NCBI GenBank assembly: GCA_003245675.1
Contig: QKCN01000038.1
Coordinates: 1 to 40,064 of the forward strand
Length of the DNA stretch: 40,064 nucleotides
Direction: 5' to 3'
Source of the DNA: Bacteriovoracaceae bacterium
Lineage (GTDB): Bacteria; Bdellovibrionota; Bacteriovoracia; Bacteriovoracales; Bacteriovoracaceae
Below the pieces are notes generated by a model that was not told the origin of the DNA, did no database searches, and worked only from the letters and a program-made list of their open reading frames with translations. Positions within the stretch are counted from its first letter, which is position 1. Every line of letters begins with the position of its first letter. The position numbers were made by a program, and so were the translations under genes. Shown piece by piece: positions 1-9,000 of this stretch.

Positions 1-32
1 GTGACGATTCCCTGAAACTCTTGCATAACTTT

Positions 33-1688
33 TTATTGGCCAGGAATTTTAAGAAGCTGATTGGCCATTAGCGTATTCTTTTTAATACCATTTACCTTTT
101 TAATCTCATTTACAGGCACATTAAAGCGACGAGAAAGACGAATTAAGTTATCACCTCTTTTCACTCTATAATGCGCAATTTTTTGTGTAGGAACATCTCC
201 TTCGATTTTAAGTTTTTGTCCCACATAAATGCGCGCTGATTTCATGCCATTTAAATTTTGTAGTTTGCTCACCGATGTATGAAAACGTGCTGCAATATTT
301 GAAAGATTATCTCCCCTTTGCACTCGATAAATCTCAGTCTTAGAATCAGAAGCAAGCTCTGTCATCTTTTTGATTTTCAAATTTTGGCCGACATAAATGC
401 GCGAAGAATTTAAATTATTCATACGCTTTAAACTACTTAATCTCACATCAAAGCGGTCGGCAATAACAGAAAGATTATCACCTCTTTTTACTTTATATGT
501 TTTTATGCTGCGTTTGGAAGCTGGCGCAGGCTCCAATGGTCCCTGACTATTAAAAATACTTCCTGTCATATTGGCCAAAGATGAAGCTGGAAGATAAATA
601 TCAATTCCACGACGAGAACGTACCGAGACTTTTGACCAACGAAGATCCGGATTATATTTTTTCAAAGTATCATAACTAATCCCGGCAGTTTGGGCCAAAG
701 ACTGTAAACTAGTGGAACGTCTCAAAGTAAAAGGCTTCAAAATAGGAAAACTTTCTTCTATTTTAATATCAAAACCATACTTTTTGGCATTTTCAAAAAT
801 ATGTTTCGCCGCCATTAATTTAGGAACATAGTGACGAGTTTCCCTCGGCAAAAGTTTTTTCTCTTTTAAGGTTTTAAGATCGCGGCTATTGCCTTTCATG
901 ATGGCACGAAGTACGCGATATTCTCCTGAATTGTAGGCAACCAGTGCGAGATCCCAACGTCCAAAAACATTATAGAGGTCACTAAAATATTGAGCGGCTG
1001 CCTCTGTGGCTTTGTAAATGCTAAGACGCTCATCAATGCCATTATTAATAATCAAGCCGTATTGTTTCCCCGTTCCACGCATAAATTGCCAAGGCCCCAC
1101 TGCCCCAGCATGACTACGGGCCCTCGTGCCATATCCACTTTCAATAAGACCAATAAAGAACAACTCTTTGGGAACATTGTATTGAGAAAAGATATCTTCA
1201 ACCACTGCGCGATATTTTATCCCACGTTTCATTTGGCGCTCAAAACGCTCTCTATTTTTAGGATTTTTGGTGTAATAAGAAATCCAATGATCGTAATAAT
1301 CTTGCTTGTAGGTAACGCTTTTTAAGAGGTCATTTTTCCCTTCCTGCCAAACAGCATTTCTCTGAGGACTTGCCTGCTTAGTTGCAAATTCATCCCCTTC
1401 GACCTCTTCCTCTGGTGCTTCTGCTTCACCATCCCCCTCTGATTCTCCCTCATCCAATTCAATTTCATCATCACTATCATTTTCGGCAACAACCGCTTCG
1501 CCGCTCTGCCCAAAACTTCGACCATCTCTGGCCAAAAGTGAATAAATGGGGTCCGTCTCCTCCACTTGAGTCGTAAGAGTATTTTCATCATCGTTTGACT
1601 CAACTACTTGAACTTGTTTCTCTTTTTTAGAAAAAAGAGAACAAGAGGCTAAAAGAAAAGACATGAGAATAATTGGAATAAACTTCAT
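33..1688 (-). CDS. mltD: MltD-like lytic transglycosylase lipoprotein with C-terminal LysM repeats
   Basis: Predicted murein lytic transglycosylase that cleaves the MurNAc-GlcNAc bond and is tethered as a lipoprotein in the cell envelope. The N-terminus is a lipoprotein signal ending LLASC with Cys16 as the lipidation site. A strongly acidic linker covers about 65-100. The SLT domain (about 165-275) shows the catalytic Glu183 in LIESGYG, the motif AVGPWQFM and LVAYNSGE. A degenerate LysM-like segment lies at about 320-366, followed by three clear LysM repeats at about 397-440, 453-495 and 507-549, each with a GDNL core. The order and the 551-residue length fit MltD. The start codon and its weak Shine-Dalgarno sequence (TAAGG) sit in one arm of an inverted repeat (see separate entry). 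The acidic linker is not usual for the family. Confidence 0.93.
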   Translation of the reverse strand: MKFIPIILMSFLLASCSLFSKKEKQVQVVESNDDENTLTTQVEETDPIYSLLARDGRSFGQSGEAVVAENDSDDEIELDEGESEGDGEAEAPEEEVEGDEFATKQASPQRNAVWQEGKNDLLKSVTYKQDYYDHWISYYTKNPKNRERFERQMKRGIKYRAVVEDIFSQYNVPKELFFIGLIESGYGTRARSHAGAVGPWQFMRGTGKQYGLIINNGIDERLSIYKATEAAAQYFSDLYNVFGRWDLALVAYNSGEYRVLRAIMKGNSRDLKTLKEKKLLPRETRHYVPKLMAAKHIFENAKKYGFDIKIEESFPILKPFTLRRSTSLQSLAQTAGISYDTLKKYNPDLRWSKVSVRSRRGIDIYLPASSLANMTGSIFNSQGPLEPAPASKRSIKTYKVKRGDNLSVIADRFDVRLSSLKRMNNLNSSRIYVGQNLKIKKMTELASDSKTEIYRVQRGDNLSNIAARFHTSVSKLQNLNGMKSARIYVGQKLKIEGDVPTQKIAHYRVKRGDNLIRLSRRFNVPVNEIKKVNGIKKNTLMANQLLKIPGQ

Positions 1689-1738
1689 AATAAAACCTTA
1701 GAGTAATTAAAAAATTTTAACCTTATAGGTTTTATTAT
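1687..1738 (-). promoter_or_regulatory. 12-base inverted repeat covering the mltD ribosome site and start
   Basis: ATAATAAAACCT at 1687-1698 and its exact reverse complement at 1727-1738 are separated by 28 bases. In the minus-strand transcript the 3' arm contains the AGG of the Shine-Dalgarno sequence and most of the ATG of the mltD-like gene, so folding would hide both. A smaller inverted repeat, AACCT-TAT-AGGTT, lies inside. It could be an RNA switch acting on translation or an AT-rich operator; the repeat is seen, the function is inferred. Confidence 0.45.
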
Positions 1739-1791
1739 CGCATATTTTCCGAAGGCCCCCAAAAGGACTTATTTTCCGTCACAGAGAAATC

Positions 1792-1821
1792 TTGACAAGA
1801 ATTTGATTTTGATATTACAAA
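1792..1821 (+). promoter_or_regulatory. sigma-70-type promoter of rpsU
   Basis: A perfect -35 box TTGACA at 1792-1797 is followed after 18 bases by TACAAA (1816-1821) as a -10 box. It lies about 35 bases before the rpsU start, in the right orientation, and is the best consensus -35 hexamer in the window. Confidence 0.55.
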
Positions 1822-1853
1822 ATGAGGAAGCATTTTTGTGAGGGAGAAAAACA

Positions 1854-2072
1854 ATGAGCAAAAATCATTCGAGCATTAAAGTAATTGTAAATGAAAACAC
1901 ACCAGTGGAAAAAGCCTTGCGTAAATTTAAGCGCCTTTGTGAAGCTTATGGAATTATTCGCGAATACAAAAATAGAGAGCAATATACCAAGCCCTCTGTT
2001 AAGTCGAAGGAGAAAAGAGAGCAAGCTGCAAAGAGAAGAAAAAAGACAAGTCCTAGACGACAAAAAATCTAA
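1854..2072 (+). CDS. rpsU: 30S ribosomal protein S21 (bS21)
   Basis: Small-subunit ribosomal protein bS21, which sits near the 16S 3' end and helps initiation. The 72-residue sequence has the family pattern: an N-terminal basic beta segment with VIVNENTPVEKALRKFKRL, the EAYGIIRE region and a Lys/Arg-rich tail ending SPRRQKI. The start is supported by GAGGGAG seven bases upstream of the ATG and by a TTGACA promoter. Monocistronic here; the following gene is convergent and ends only 8 bases away. Confidence 0.95.
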   Translation: MSKNHSSIKVIVNENTPVEKALRKFKRLCEAYGIIREYKNREQYTKPSVKSKEKREQAAKRRKKTSPRRQKI

Positions 2073-2080
2073 ATTCTGGT

Positions 2081-2764
2081 TTACCAATAATTAATTACAG
2101 CTTCGGTTAAGGCTTCCTCATTCTTGGGAGCCTTTTCGTATGTTGTTAGCCGCAATAGCGTTATGCCACAAATAATATCTCCTGCGACAAATTGAGTTTC
2201 CATGCCCAAGTTCTCAAAACAGTTTTCCTTTGTTGATTCTACTGCGAAACCAAAACTCATGGCAGCATCGCCCTCACTTGCCTCCTCACTAAAATAACAA
2301 ATTTTAATCCCTTCGAACTCTAAAAGAGCATATTGAGCTCCCCTTGCCTTATTGTGGCTCATTAGGCTGTTGGGAATTTCAACACAATGCTCTTCCAAAA
2401 AAGAATGTTCCGCCGGAATGATACGCTCATAAAGACTTCCCTTAATTCGCTTATTAATTGCCTGAAGAATTAAGGACTGCAACGGCGATTCAACTTCATC
2501 CTCCACACTCGTGCCATCACCTAGGTTTGCCTCCTCCTCTTCTGAAATAATTTGATCATCTAAAATAACTTCGTCCTCTGTTCCAATTTCATCCTCAACA
2601 ATAAACTCTTCTGGCATAAGCTCTTCCTCTCCCCTTACCTCCTCAGGTGCTGGCCTCACCACAGGAACCGAAGAAGAAGAATCACTGTCACCACCACTAC
2701 CATTTCCATGGCAGGCAATTAGCGGCACGGCCAAAAGAGTAAGAAGAAGATAGTGCAAATACAC
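2081..2764 (-). CDS. Acidic predicted lipoprotein of unknown function
   Basis: No family recognised. The product begins with a hydrophobic stretch and a lipobox LIAC (Cys18), then a Ser/Gly linker and a very acidic region (about 35-90, many Glu/Asp in EEEL- and EDE-type runs), then a 130-residue globular part with four Cys. This suggests an envelope lipoprotein. The assigned start is GTG at 2764, preceded by GGGGA at six bases. The signal sequence has no Lys or Arg before the hydrophobic core, which is unusual. A better ribosome site and ATG lie 51 bases upstream in the same frame, but an amber codon intervenes (separate entry), so this gene may start inefficiently, be coupled to a leader peptide, or be interrupted. 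Confidence 0.7.
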   Translation of the reverse strand: MYLHYLLLTLLAVPLIACHGNGSGGDSDSSSSVPVVRPAPEEVRGEEELMPEEFIVEDEIGTEDEVILDDQIISEEEEANLGDGTSVEDEVESPLQSLILQAINKRIKGSLYERIIPAEHSFLEEHCVEIPNSLMSHNKARGAQYALLEFEGIKICYFSEEASEGDAAMSFGFAVESTKENCFENLGMETQFVAGDIICGITLLRLTTYEKAPKNEEALTEAVINYW

Positions 2765-2767
2765 GGA

Positions 2768-2815
2768 CTATCCCCAGGCTAAAATGATAAGAAGGACTAT
2801 AAATAAAAAACGCAT
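2768..2815 (-). CDS. 15-codon hydrophobic leader ORF ahead of the acidic lipoprotein
   Basis: An ATG at 2815 with an excellent Shine-Dalgarno sequence (AAGGAG, seven bases upstream) opens a 15-codon frame, MRFLFIVLLIILAWG, that stops at TAG (2770-2768). One codon later, in the same frame, the GTG start of the lipoprotein follows. The peptide looks like the charged and hydrophobic front of a signal peptide. It is either a translated leader coupled to the lipoprotein or the severed 5' end of it. Confidence 0.4.
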   Translation of the reverse strand: MRFLFIVLLIILAWG

Positions 2816-2906
2816 AAATTTCTCCTTGAACTGAGGGCCATTGCCCTATAGTTATTCAATTAGCAAAACTTATGCCACTAATTAGTAATGTTTTAGATAT
2901 TCTTTT

Positions 2907-2966
2907 GAGTCGAAAAGACTCTATTTAGACATTTTGACCCCAGAAAACTCGCTTCTGGGGTCAAAA
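2907..2966 (-). other. Two hairpins after clpP, without a U-tract
   Basis: A 14-base-pair inverted repeat with arms 2932-2945 (TTTTGACCCCAGAA) and 2953-2966 and a 7-base loop begins 6 bases after the clpP stop. The flanks are T on the 5' side and A on the 3' side in both directions, so it lacks the U-tail of an intrinsic terminator. A second small hairpin, GAGTC-GAAAA-GACTC, is at 2907-2921. A 3'-end stabilising or processing structure is possible. Confidence 0.5.
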
Positions 2967-2971
2967 AAGGC

Positions 2972-3565
2972 TTAAAAACCAGTCGTTTTGCTTATTGCGT
3001 CAACAATTCCATACTCTAAAGACTCTTGGGCATGCATCCAATAGTCGCGATCAAAATCATCAGTCACCTGATCAAAAGATTTTCCGCAATTTTCGGCCAA
3101 AATCTTAGCGCTCATATCTTTAATTCGCTGAATTTCTCGGGCTTGAATTTCAAGGTCACTTGCCTGACCGGAAAGACGCCCAATGCTAGGCTGATGAATC
3201 ATCACTCTTCCTGATGGCCAAATGGAACGCTTTCCTTTCTCGCCACCAGATAAAATAATTGATCCCATTGAAGCGGCCAAACCAATACAAACAGTCGCCA
3301 CAGGAGACTTAATCATTTGCATAGCATCGTAAATCACCATTCCTGCAGTCACCACGCCACCTGGACTATTGATGTAAAGAGTAATCTCTTTACCGGGATC
3401 CTGTGCTTCTAAGTAAAGCAAGCGATTAGTTACATCGCGCGCACTATCATCATCAACTCCACCCCAAAGAAAAATTTTTCTTTGTTTCATAAATTCATCT
3501 TTAAAGCGGGCCAACTCACCTACATTATCCAAAAGAAATTTCGGATCAAAATCAGATCTCTCCAT
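2972..3565 (-). CDS. clpP: ATP-dependent Clp protease proteolytic subunit ClpP
   Basis: Serine peptidase subunit (family S14) that forms the double-heptamer chamber and works with ClpX or ClpA in the cytoplasm. Visible hallmarks, numbered from the MERSDF start, are the oxyanion motif SPGG (about 67-70), the catalytic Ser99 in GLAASMGS, His124 in MIHQPS and the Asp-rich segment DDFDRD that carries the third triad member. The C-terminus has EYGIVDAI, as in the family. The frame opens 12 bases earlier with another ATG, but GGAGG stands five bases before the second ATG (3565), so that start is chosen, giving 197 residues. No clpX or tig is next to it, unlike the common tig-clpP-clpX order. Confidence 0.95.
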   Translation of the reverse strand: MERSDFDPKFLLDNVGELARFKDEFMKQRKIFLWGGVDDDSARDVTNRLLYLEAQDPGKEITLYINSPGGVVTAGMVIYDAMQMIKSPVATVCIGLAASMGSIILSGGEKGKRSIWPSGRVMIHQPSIGRLSGQASDLEIQAREIQRIKDMSAKILAENCGKSFDQVTDDFDRDYWMHAQESLEYGIVDAISKTTGF

Positions 3566-3648
3566 GTTATCCTCCATAATTTTTTCTCTCTTATTTTACG
3601 TAATTTATAGCAATTGCAATAGGGGGAAATCTAGGCCAAGATGGGCCC

Positions 3649-4530
3649 ATGACATTACCAATGATGCTGCTCGCCATTTTTGCCTGCCTACTCTGGGCAT
3701 CGGCCTTCATGTTCATAAAAATAGGAATGCCCTATACCACCCCTCTTTTGTTTGCGGGCATAAGATTTTTTTTGGCCGGCATTCTGGTGCTCGTGAGTTT
3801 TCGCCAAATAAAGCATGCCTTTTTTCTCTTAAAAAGATTCCCCCTTTATGTTTTATCCCTCGCTTGCCTACAGACCTTTTTCCTCTACACTCTTTTTTAT
3901 CTGGGAATAGAAAAGGTTTCTGGGGTGACTGCGGCCATTATTATCGGCAGTGGTCCCATATCCACCATGATTTTAGGTCACTACTTTTTAAAGCAAGAAA
4001 AAATATCCCTAAGCAAAATAATGGCAGGCCTCATCGGTTTTAGCGGAATCACTTTCATCGCTCTCAAAGGAAAATTCAGCTTCGATGCCTTTTTTGAATC
4101 TAGCTTTATTGGAATTTTACTACTGCTTCTTAGCAATATCTTTTCTGCCGCAGCAAATATTTTAGTCGCTCGCCGCAAACACATCGAAAGTATCTCGCCC
4201 ATTCAGCTCAATGCCCTACAAATGAGTATTGGGGGGATTTTCCTTATGATCCTTTCTCTGACTGAACCGAGTAAAACGATTCCAACTCACTTGAGCTTTT
4301 ACGGGGCCCTTATTTTTCTCATCATTATTTCGGCGACCTCTCATTCCATTTGGTTTTATTTAATTAAAAAACCGGAGATTGAAGTATCGCGCCTGAACAC
4401 TTTTAAGTTCATCATCCCCTTGGCCGGGGCCATATTAAGCTCGCTATTTCTAGCTGAAACTCTGCACTTTTATCATCTTACTGGCATGGTTTTAATTTCG
4501 CTTAGCGTTGTATTTGCACAAAAAAAGTGA
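3649..4530 (+). CDS. EamA-family (DMT superfamily) membrane transporter
   Basis: A 293-residue integral membrane protein with about ten hydrophobic helices in two similar halves, as expected for the tandem EamA domains of drug/metabolite transporters. The first half starts with LLWASAFMFIK, a typical EamA opening in which Trp-Ala/Gly precedes a small-residue helix; the second half starts near residue 145 at SSFIGILLLLLSNIFSAAANILVARR. The substrate cannot be told from sequence. The ribosome site is poor, and the frame starts 83 bases after the divergent clpP start. It ends in a short GTGACA/TGTCAC inverted repeat over its stop codon. Confidence 0.85.
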   Translation: MTLPMMLLAIFACLLWASAFMFIKIGMPYTTPLLFAGIRFFLAGILVLVSFRQIKHAFFLLKRFPLYVLSLACLQTFFLYTLFYLGIEKVSGVTAAIIIGSGPISTMILGHYFLKQEKISLSKIMAGLIGFSGITFIALKGKFSFDAFFESSFIGILLLLLSNIFSAAANILVARRKHIESISPIQLNALQMSIGGIFLMILSLTEPSKTIPTHLSFYGALIFLIIISATSHSIWFYLIKKPEIEVSRLNTFKFIIPLAGAILSSLFLAETLHFYHLTGMVLISLSVVFAQKK

Positions 4531-4560
4531 CAGTTTTGCCCGAAAGTGTCACCTTTACTA

Positions 4561-4589
4561 TTGCCATATGCTAGGCGACTCCCTAAGAT
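4561..4589 (+). promoter_or_regulatory. sigma-70-type promoter of the FadL-like gene
   Basis: TTGCCA at 4561-4566 (one change from consensus) is followed after exactly 17 bases by TAAGAT at 4584-4589. It lies 36 bases upstream of the TTG start of the outer-membrane protein gene. Confidence 0.5.
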
Positions 4590-4624
4590 CGCTGAAACTT
4601 TACTAACTTTACAAGGAGAACGGT

Positions 4625-5917
4625 TTGAAAAGAATAAGCTTAGGTCTCACTCTTGCAACAAGTTTAATGTGTACAACAGCTTTTGGAGCTGGCTTTGAGA
4701 AAGCATCACCATGGTCTGCCAAATGGGCCGCACAAGGTGGAGCAGCTACAGCCAAAATTGAAGGATCAGATGCTCTTTTCTTTAACCCCGCAGGTTTGGT
4801 TAAAGGAGAGGATAAACAAGTATCATTGAGTTTTTCCCCTACCTTCTCAACCTTCTCAGGTCCTATCAGAGAAGAAAATGAAGAATACGAAAGTGATTCC
4901 GTGATGATCCCTTTTTCTGGCCTCACCGCCAAATATCAAATCAATCCCGATTTAGCAGTAGGGATTGGCGCCGCCGTATCCGGTGGAGCGACTGTAGAAT
5001 TTAAGGATATTGATTTCTCCGAGCAAGGCTTTACGGCCCTTAAGCCCGATCAAATTTCCAAAATTCAAATTGTGGAATTTGATATGGGTGCCGGCTACCG
5101 CCTCAATAAAAACTGGACAGTGGGTGCCACTTGGCGCGCGACTTATGCTCGGGCAAAAATGGGATCAATTGTTTACAAACCCGGAGCAAGTCTGGTTAAT
5201 GTCAAACTTGATGACCTTGAAGGTTGGAATCTTTTGGGCGCCCGTTTTGGTACCCAATACCAATCAGATGACAAAAATTGGGGTATGAGCTTATTCTACC
5301 GCACTAAAGTAAAAAATGAGCTAGATGGGACTAATTCTGGTAACGCAGAAGTTAGTGCTGCTGTATCTGGAGCAACAGGCATTCCTGCAGGGACAAGCCA
5401 TAAACTAAGTGGCGGAGGAGATGTCACTTTAAAAAGTGCGTTACCACAACAAGTCATTGTTGGTGGTTACAAGAACTTCACCGATCGTTTTTCCATGGTA
5501 ACCGAACTCGTTTGGACCAATTACAAAAACAATGAAAAAATTGAAATTTCAGGAGAAAGTTTATATCTCTTTACTCAAGAAGTTGCGATGCAAGATGTTG
5601 AGCTCAAATGGCAAGACATGTGGGATTTCAAAATTGGTGGGGAATACAAATTTGACTCTCTCGCCGTTCGCGCAGGGACAATCATGACCTCTCGAGTAAC
5701 AGATCGCTACAATGCACGTGCAACATTTACGGCCCCAGGGTTTGCTCGCACTTATATCGCAGGTGTTGGTATTCCTCTTATGAACAATAAAGCTGCCCTC
5801 GATCTCGGCGCCGAATACACTCTTCTCAAAGGTGCTGGAGTTAATGACAATGGTCTCGTTGGTGAATTTAAAACCACCGCTTGGACAGGTCATATGTCTT
5901 TTAGCTATGCCTTCTAA
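4625..5917 (+). CDS. OmpP1/FadL-family outer-membrane transport protein
   Basis: Predicted 14-stranded outer-membrane barrel of the FadL/TodX family, which moves long-chain fatty acids or other hydrophobic compounds across the outer membrane. It has a signal peptide cut after AFGA, then the family N-terminal hatch region with GGAATAKIEGSDALFFNPAGL, close to the classical NPAGL signature. Alternating beta-strand patterns follow, and the protein ends with Phe (SFSYAF), the usual signal for barrel insertion. The start is TTG, placed seven bases after AAGGAGAA. It has its own promoter and terminator and is single. Substrate specificity is not visible. Confidence 0.9.
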   Translation: MKRISLGLTLATSLMCTTAFGAGFEKASPWSAKWAAQGGAATAKIEGSDALFFNPAGLVKGEDKQVSLSFSPTFSTFSGPIREENEEYESDSVMIPFSGLTAKYQINPDLAVGIGAAVSGGATVEFKDIDFSEQGFTALKPDQISKIQIVEFDMGAGYRLNKNWTVGATWRATYARAKMGSIVYKPGASLVNVKLDDLEGWNLLGARFGTQYQSDDKNWGMSLFYRTKVKNELDGTNSGNAEVSAAVSGATGIPAGTSHKLSGGGDVTLKSALPQQVIVGGYKNFTDRFSMVTELVWTNYKNNEKIEISGESLYLFTQEVAMQDVELKWQDMWDFKIGGEYKFDSLAVRAGTIMTSRVTDRYNARATFTAPGFARTYIAGVGIPLMNNKAALDLGAEYTLLKGAGVNDNGLVGEFKTTAWTGHMSFSYAF

Positions 5918-5946
5918 TCATCTGGTCAAAGCCTAATATAATACAA

Positions 5947-5978
5947 AAGGGCCACTCATATGAGTGGCCCTTCTTTTT
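5947..5978. terminator. Bidirectional intrinsic terminator
   Basis: A perfect 26-base palindrome at 5947-5972 (arm AAGGGCCACTCAT) follows the FadL-like gene by 29 bases and is trailed by CTTTTT on the plus strand and TTTTG on the minus strand. It can end transcription from both convergent genes. Confidence 0.85.
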
Positions 5979-6001
5979 GGTATACTTAGTTTGCAATGAA
6001 A

Positions 6002-9000
6002 TTAAGTATTCTTGAAAGGAGTAAATGCGTTTCTGATGTTACGGATTTGCTCCAACAATTTTTTGTTACCAAGTTCTTTTTTCAAGATTCTCTTCGCTTT
6101 GTTTTCAAGGTTGAAGAAAAGATGCTTAAATCTCTTCTCGATTGCTCTTTTGATGCGCTTATGAACTTGATTCATTGGAGCAACATCATCCAAAGCTTCT
6201 TCAACACCATCAAAGATCACAGCATAAAGAAGAGCACCAGCAATTTTTTCATCTTTAGAACCATCAGTAATCATTTTCACATAACGATTTACAAGAAGCA
6301 TATCGTCTTTTTTGATTTGCTTTTTCACTGCAGATCTTTCTTTGCTCTTATTAGCATTCGAATGAAGCTCATCAAGTTCAAGAGTTTCTTCCAAAAGTCT
6401 CATCAAGAAAACACGAGTCATGTTTACTACTTGAGCTTCTTGATTCAACACAGATTCTTGAGTCACAGTACGACCTAAAGCGGACATCAACTGAGCATCT
6501 GTCATTTTAAGAGTTTCTTCTAAACCTTGTACTTTGTTCAACTCATAGAGAGTCGCTGCAAAAGTAGAGATCTTAGATTCGGCAGCCTTGTTTACGATAG
6601 GTGAAGTACTGAAAATATCAACTTTTTCACCTTGAAAGAACATAGGAAAGCGTGTCGCAGCTTTTAAACTTTTTACTGATCTTAAAGCTCTACTCATCAC
6701 ATCATCACTCTCTCCATCTTTTACAAATACCATTAAGATATTTTGATTTTTAAGAGCGCGTTCCAAACGAGCATCACCCAAAAGAGTATTGCGATCATCA
6801 TCTACAACAAAAAGAGTCTTGCCGCTGAGTTTTCCACCAAGAGCAACTTGATTACCGGCATCTGTACTGATATCAAGAATCGCAGTATTGTCAATTCCAC
6901 CAAGCTCATTCAATGCATCTTTAAAACGCTCACGAGCATAACGAGTTTGAGAATTAAAGATCACAACAGGTGCACCAGGAATATCACGGAACGCCAAGCG
7001 AACAAGAGTTTCACCAGCATTGGCGATGCGACCAATCACAACACCATTTTTAGTTAAAGTTGCACCAAAATTGACGGTATCAAAAACCATTGAGCTATCA
7101 TCAATACGAACAAATGCATCTGTAAGGTTTGCAGTTTGTCCCTTATCAAGAGCAAGGTCTGCAAAACCGCGAGAGAAAACACCTTGTCCAGCACTAGAAT
7201 CGAGTTCAATACGCACATCTGAATCATAATCCGCTTTAGAGATATTGCGAACCGTTAAAGAAAGTGCTGACTCTTGTCCAAGGAAAAGATCTTGTAATAC
7301 CGAAAGATCTGTTACTTGAAGAGGATACTGTACACTTGTTGTAAATTGAGCATTTTTCAGCACACCATTGGCCGAGCTATCAAAGTAACGACCAATCACA
7401 CCTCTTTCACTTGTCGCGAGCGGGAAAAGGACTTGGAAATTTTCAACAAAGTTACTATTCAAAGCTTGTCCTTTTGGAATTGAGCTTTGTGCAACACCTT
7501 TAATTGTTACGATAGAGCGAGCTGGAAGAGAAGGAAGATTAATTACTTTGTTATTTTGCAATTTAATCGATGCTGAAGATGCGGCACGATCACCCATATT
7601 GCTGATAACCATATTCAAAGCAACTTTCTCACCAGGTTGAGTAATTGCATCTTGAGCCCCTACGCCAGAAAGACCAAGATCAACAGAACTCATCTTAACA
7701 AATTTCAAAACAGCATTGTTTTGATAAATTTTTTGCACTTCTGCTTTTCTCAAGTCTGAATACTTTTGAACTTGAGCATTGATATTGCTGTTATAGGCAA
7801 CATCTTTAGCACTAGCAAAAGAACCATTGTAGATGGCCGTATATCTTGTTTCGTAAGCATCTTTATCGGCCACTGCAAATGCATTTTGGAAGATATGATG
7901 ATTGCGATCAGGATTACGATAAGTTTCGTCAAAACTTACTTTGTATTGTTCATCATAAGCAAAACCATATTCCCTATTATAGGCTGCTTCATAAGTTTCA
8001 TTGCGTCCTCTTTGAATTTCATCTTCGTATGTCAAACCAAATGATGCGATATAGGCTTCGTTGAAGACTTGATCATATTTTGCTTTGTATGCCATATGAA
8101 CATTTCCATAGAACACATGCTCTGCTTCTGGATCATAAGTTACACGGTAGCCAGCAGTATAAGAGAGACGAATGAGCTGACGAGAGTGATTGAGGTTCTC
8201 ATCATAGAAAAGATGCTGTCCACCAGGGAAAGGAAATTCTTGCTGTTGAAAAGTCCCAGCAAAAGAACCATTAACAGTTTGCTCAGTTAGTCCTCGAGAC
8301 TCCATGGCCTGAACGCCAAGAGTTTCTCCTTGTGCAGTACCACGAGTACGGCCGTCTGTTTCTGCTTGTTTTACACCAGCAACTTGTCCCGCTGCGGCGC
8401 CTTTTTGTTTGGCATCAGAATTATTTGCTTTAGCAATACCTGAAGCATTACCTTCATCGCTACCAGCTTGAGCGAGACCTTTTTGTAGGCCTTCAACTCG
8501 TCCAGCGTCCTGTCCTGCAACTTTACCATCTTCAGAACCTTGAGCTTCACCAGTACGAGCTCCAGCTTGATAATCACGAGCGCGCCCTTCAGTTTCGCCT
8601 TTATAATTTCCGTTTACTTGACCATCCTTTTCTCCGGCACGGCCACCAACTTTATCGGCGAGTAAAAGTCCCTCTTGAGCAGCATCAATTTTAGCTTGAT
8701 CACGTCCACGCAAGTTGTAATTGATGATCTCATCAATCAATTGCTGACGAACTCTTTCAAATTGATTGGCATTGGCTTCAAAGGCAATTGCATTTTGTTC
8801 TGCCACTTTGGCCAAAGAAACTTCTTGATTAGTAAGCTGAGTTACTTTCTCATTTTGAAGACGAGAATCTTCTGTCAAAGTAGAAACTTGATCAATCAAT
8901 GCAGGAATTTCAGCGTTGAGAGTTGCAAGTTCTGAGGTTTTAGTTTCTTTTTCACTGACTTTTTCTTTAGAACTTTTGTTGGCCGTTTCAATATCAGAGT

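Noticed and set aside
1-26. A possible ATG (minus strand, reading MQEFQGIV) just after the mltD stop, running off the left edge
   Set aside because: Only eight codons are visible and no ribosome site precedes the ATG; it may be the next gene but cannot be judged.
5996-6478. 160-codon plus-strand frame opposite the 3' end of the giant protein
   Set aside because: Antisense to a well-supported gene, with no ribosome site and a composition that mirrors the minus-strand codons; taken as a shadow.
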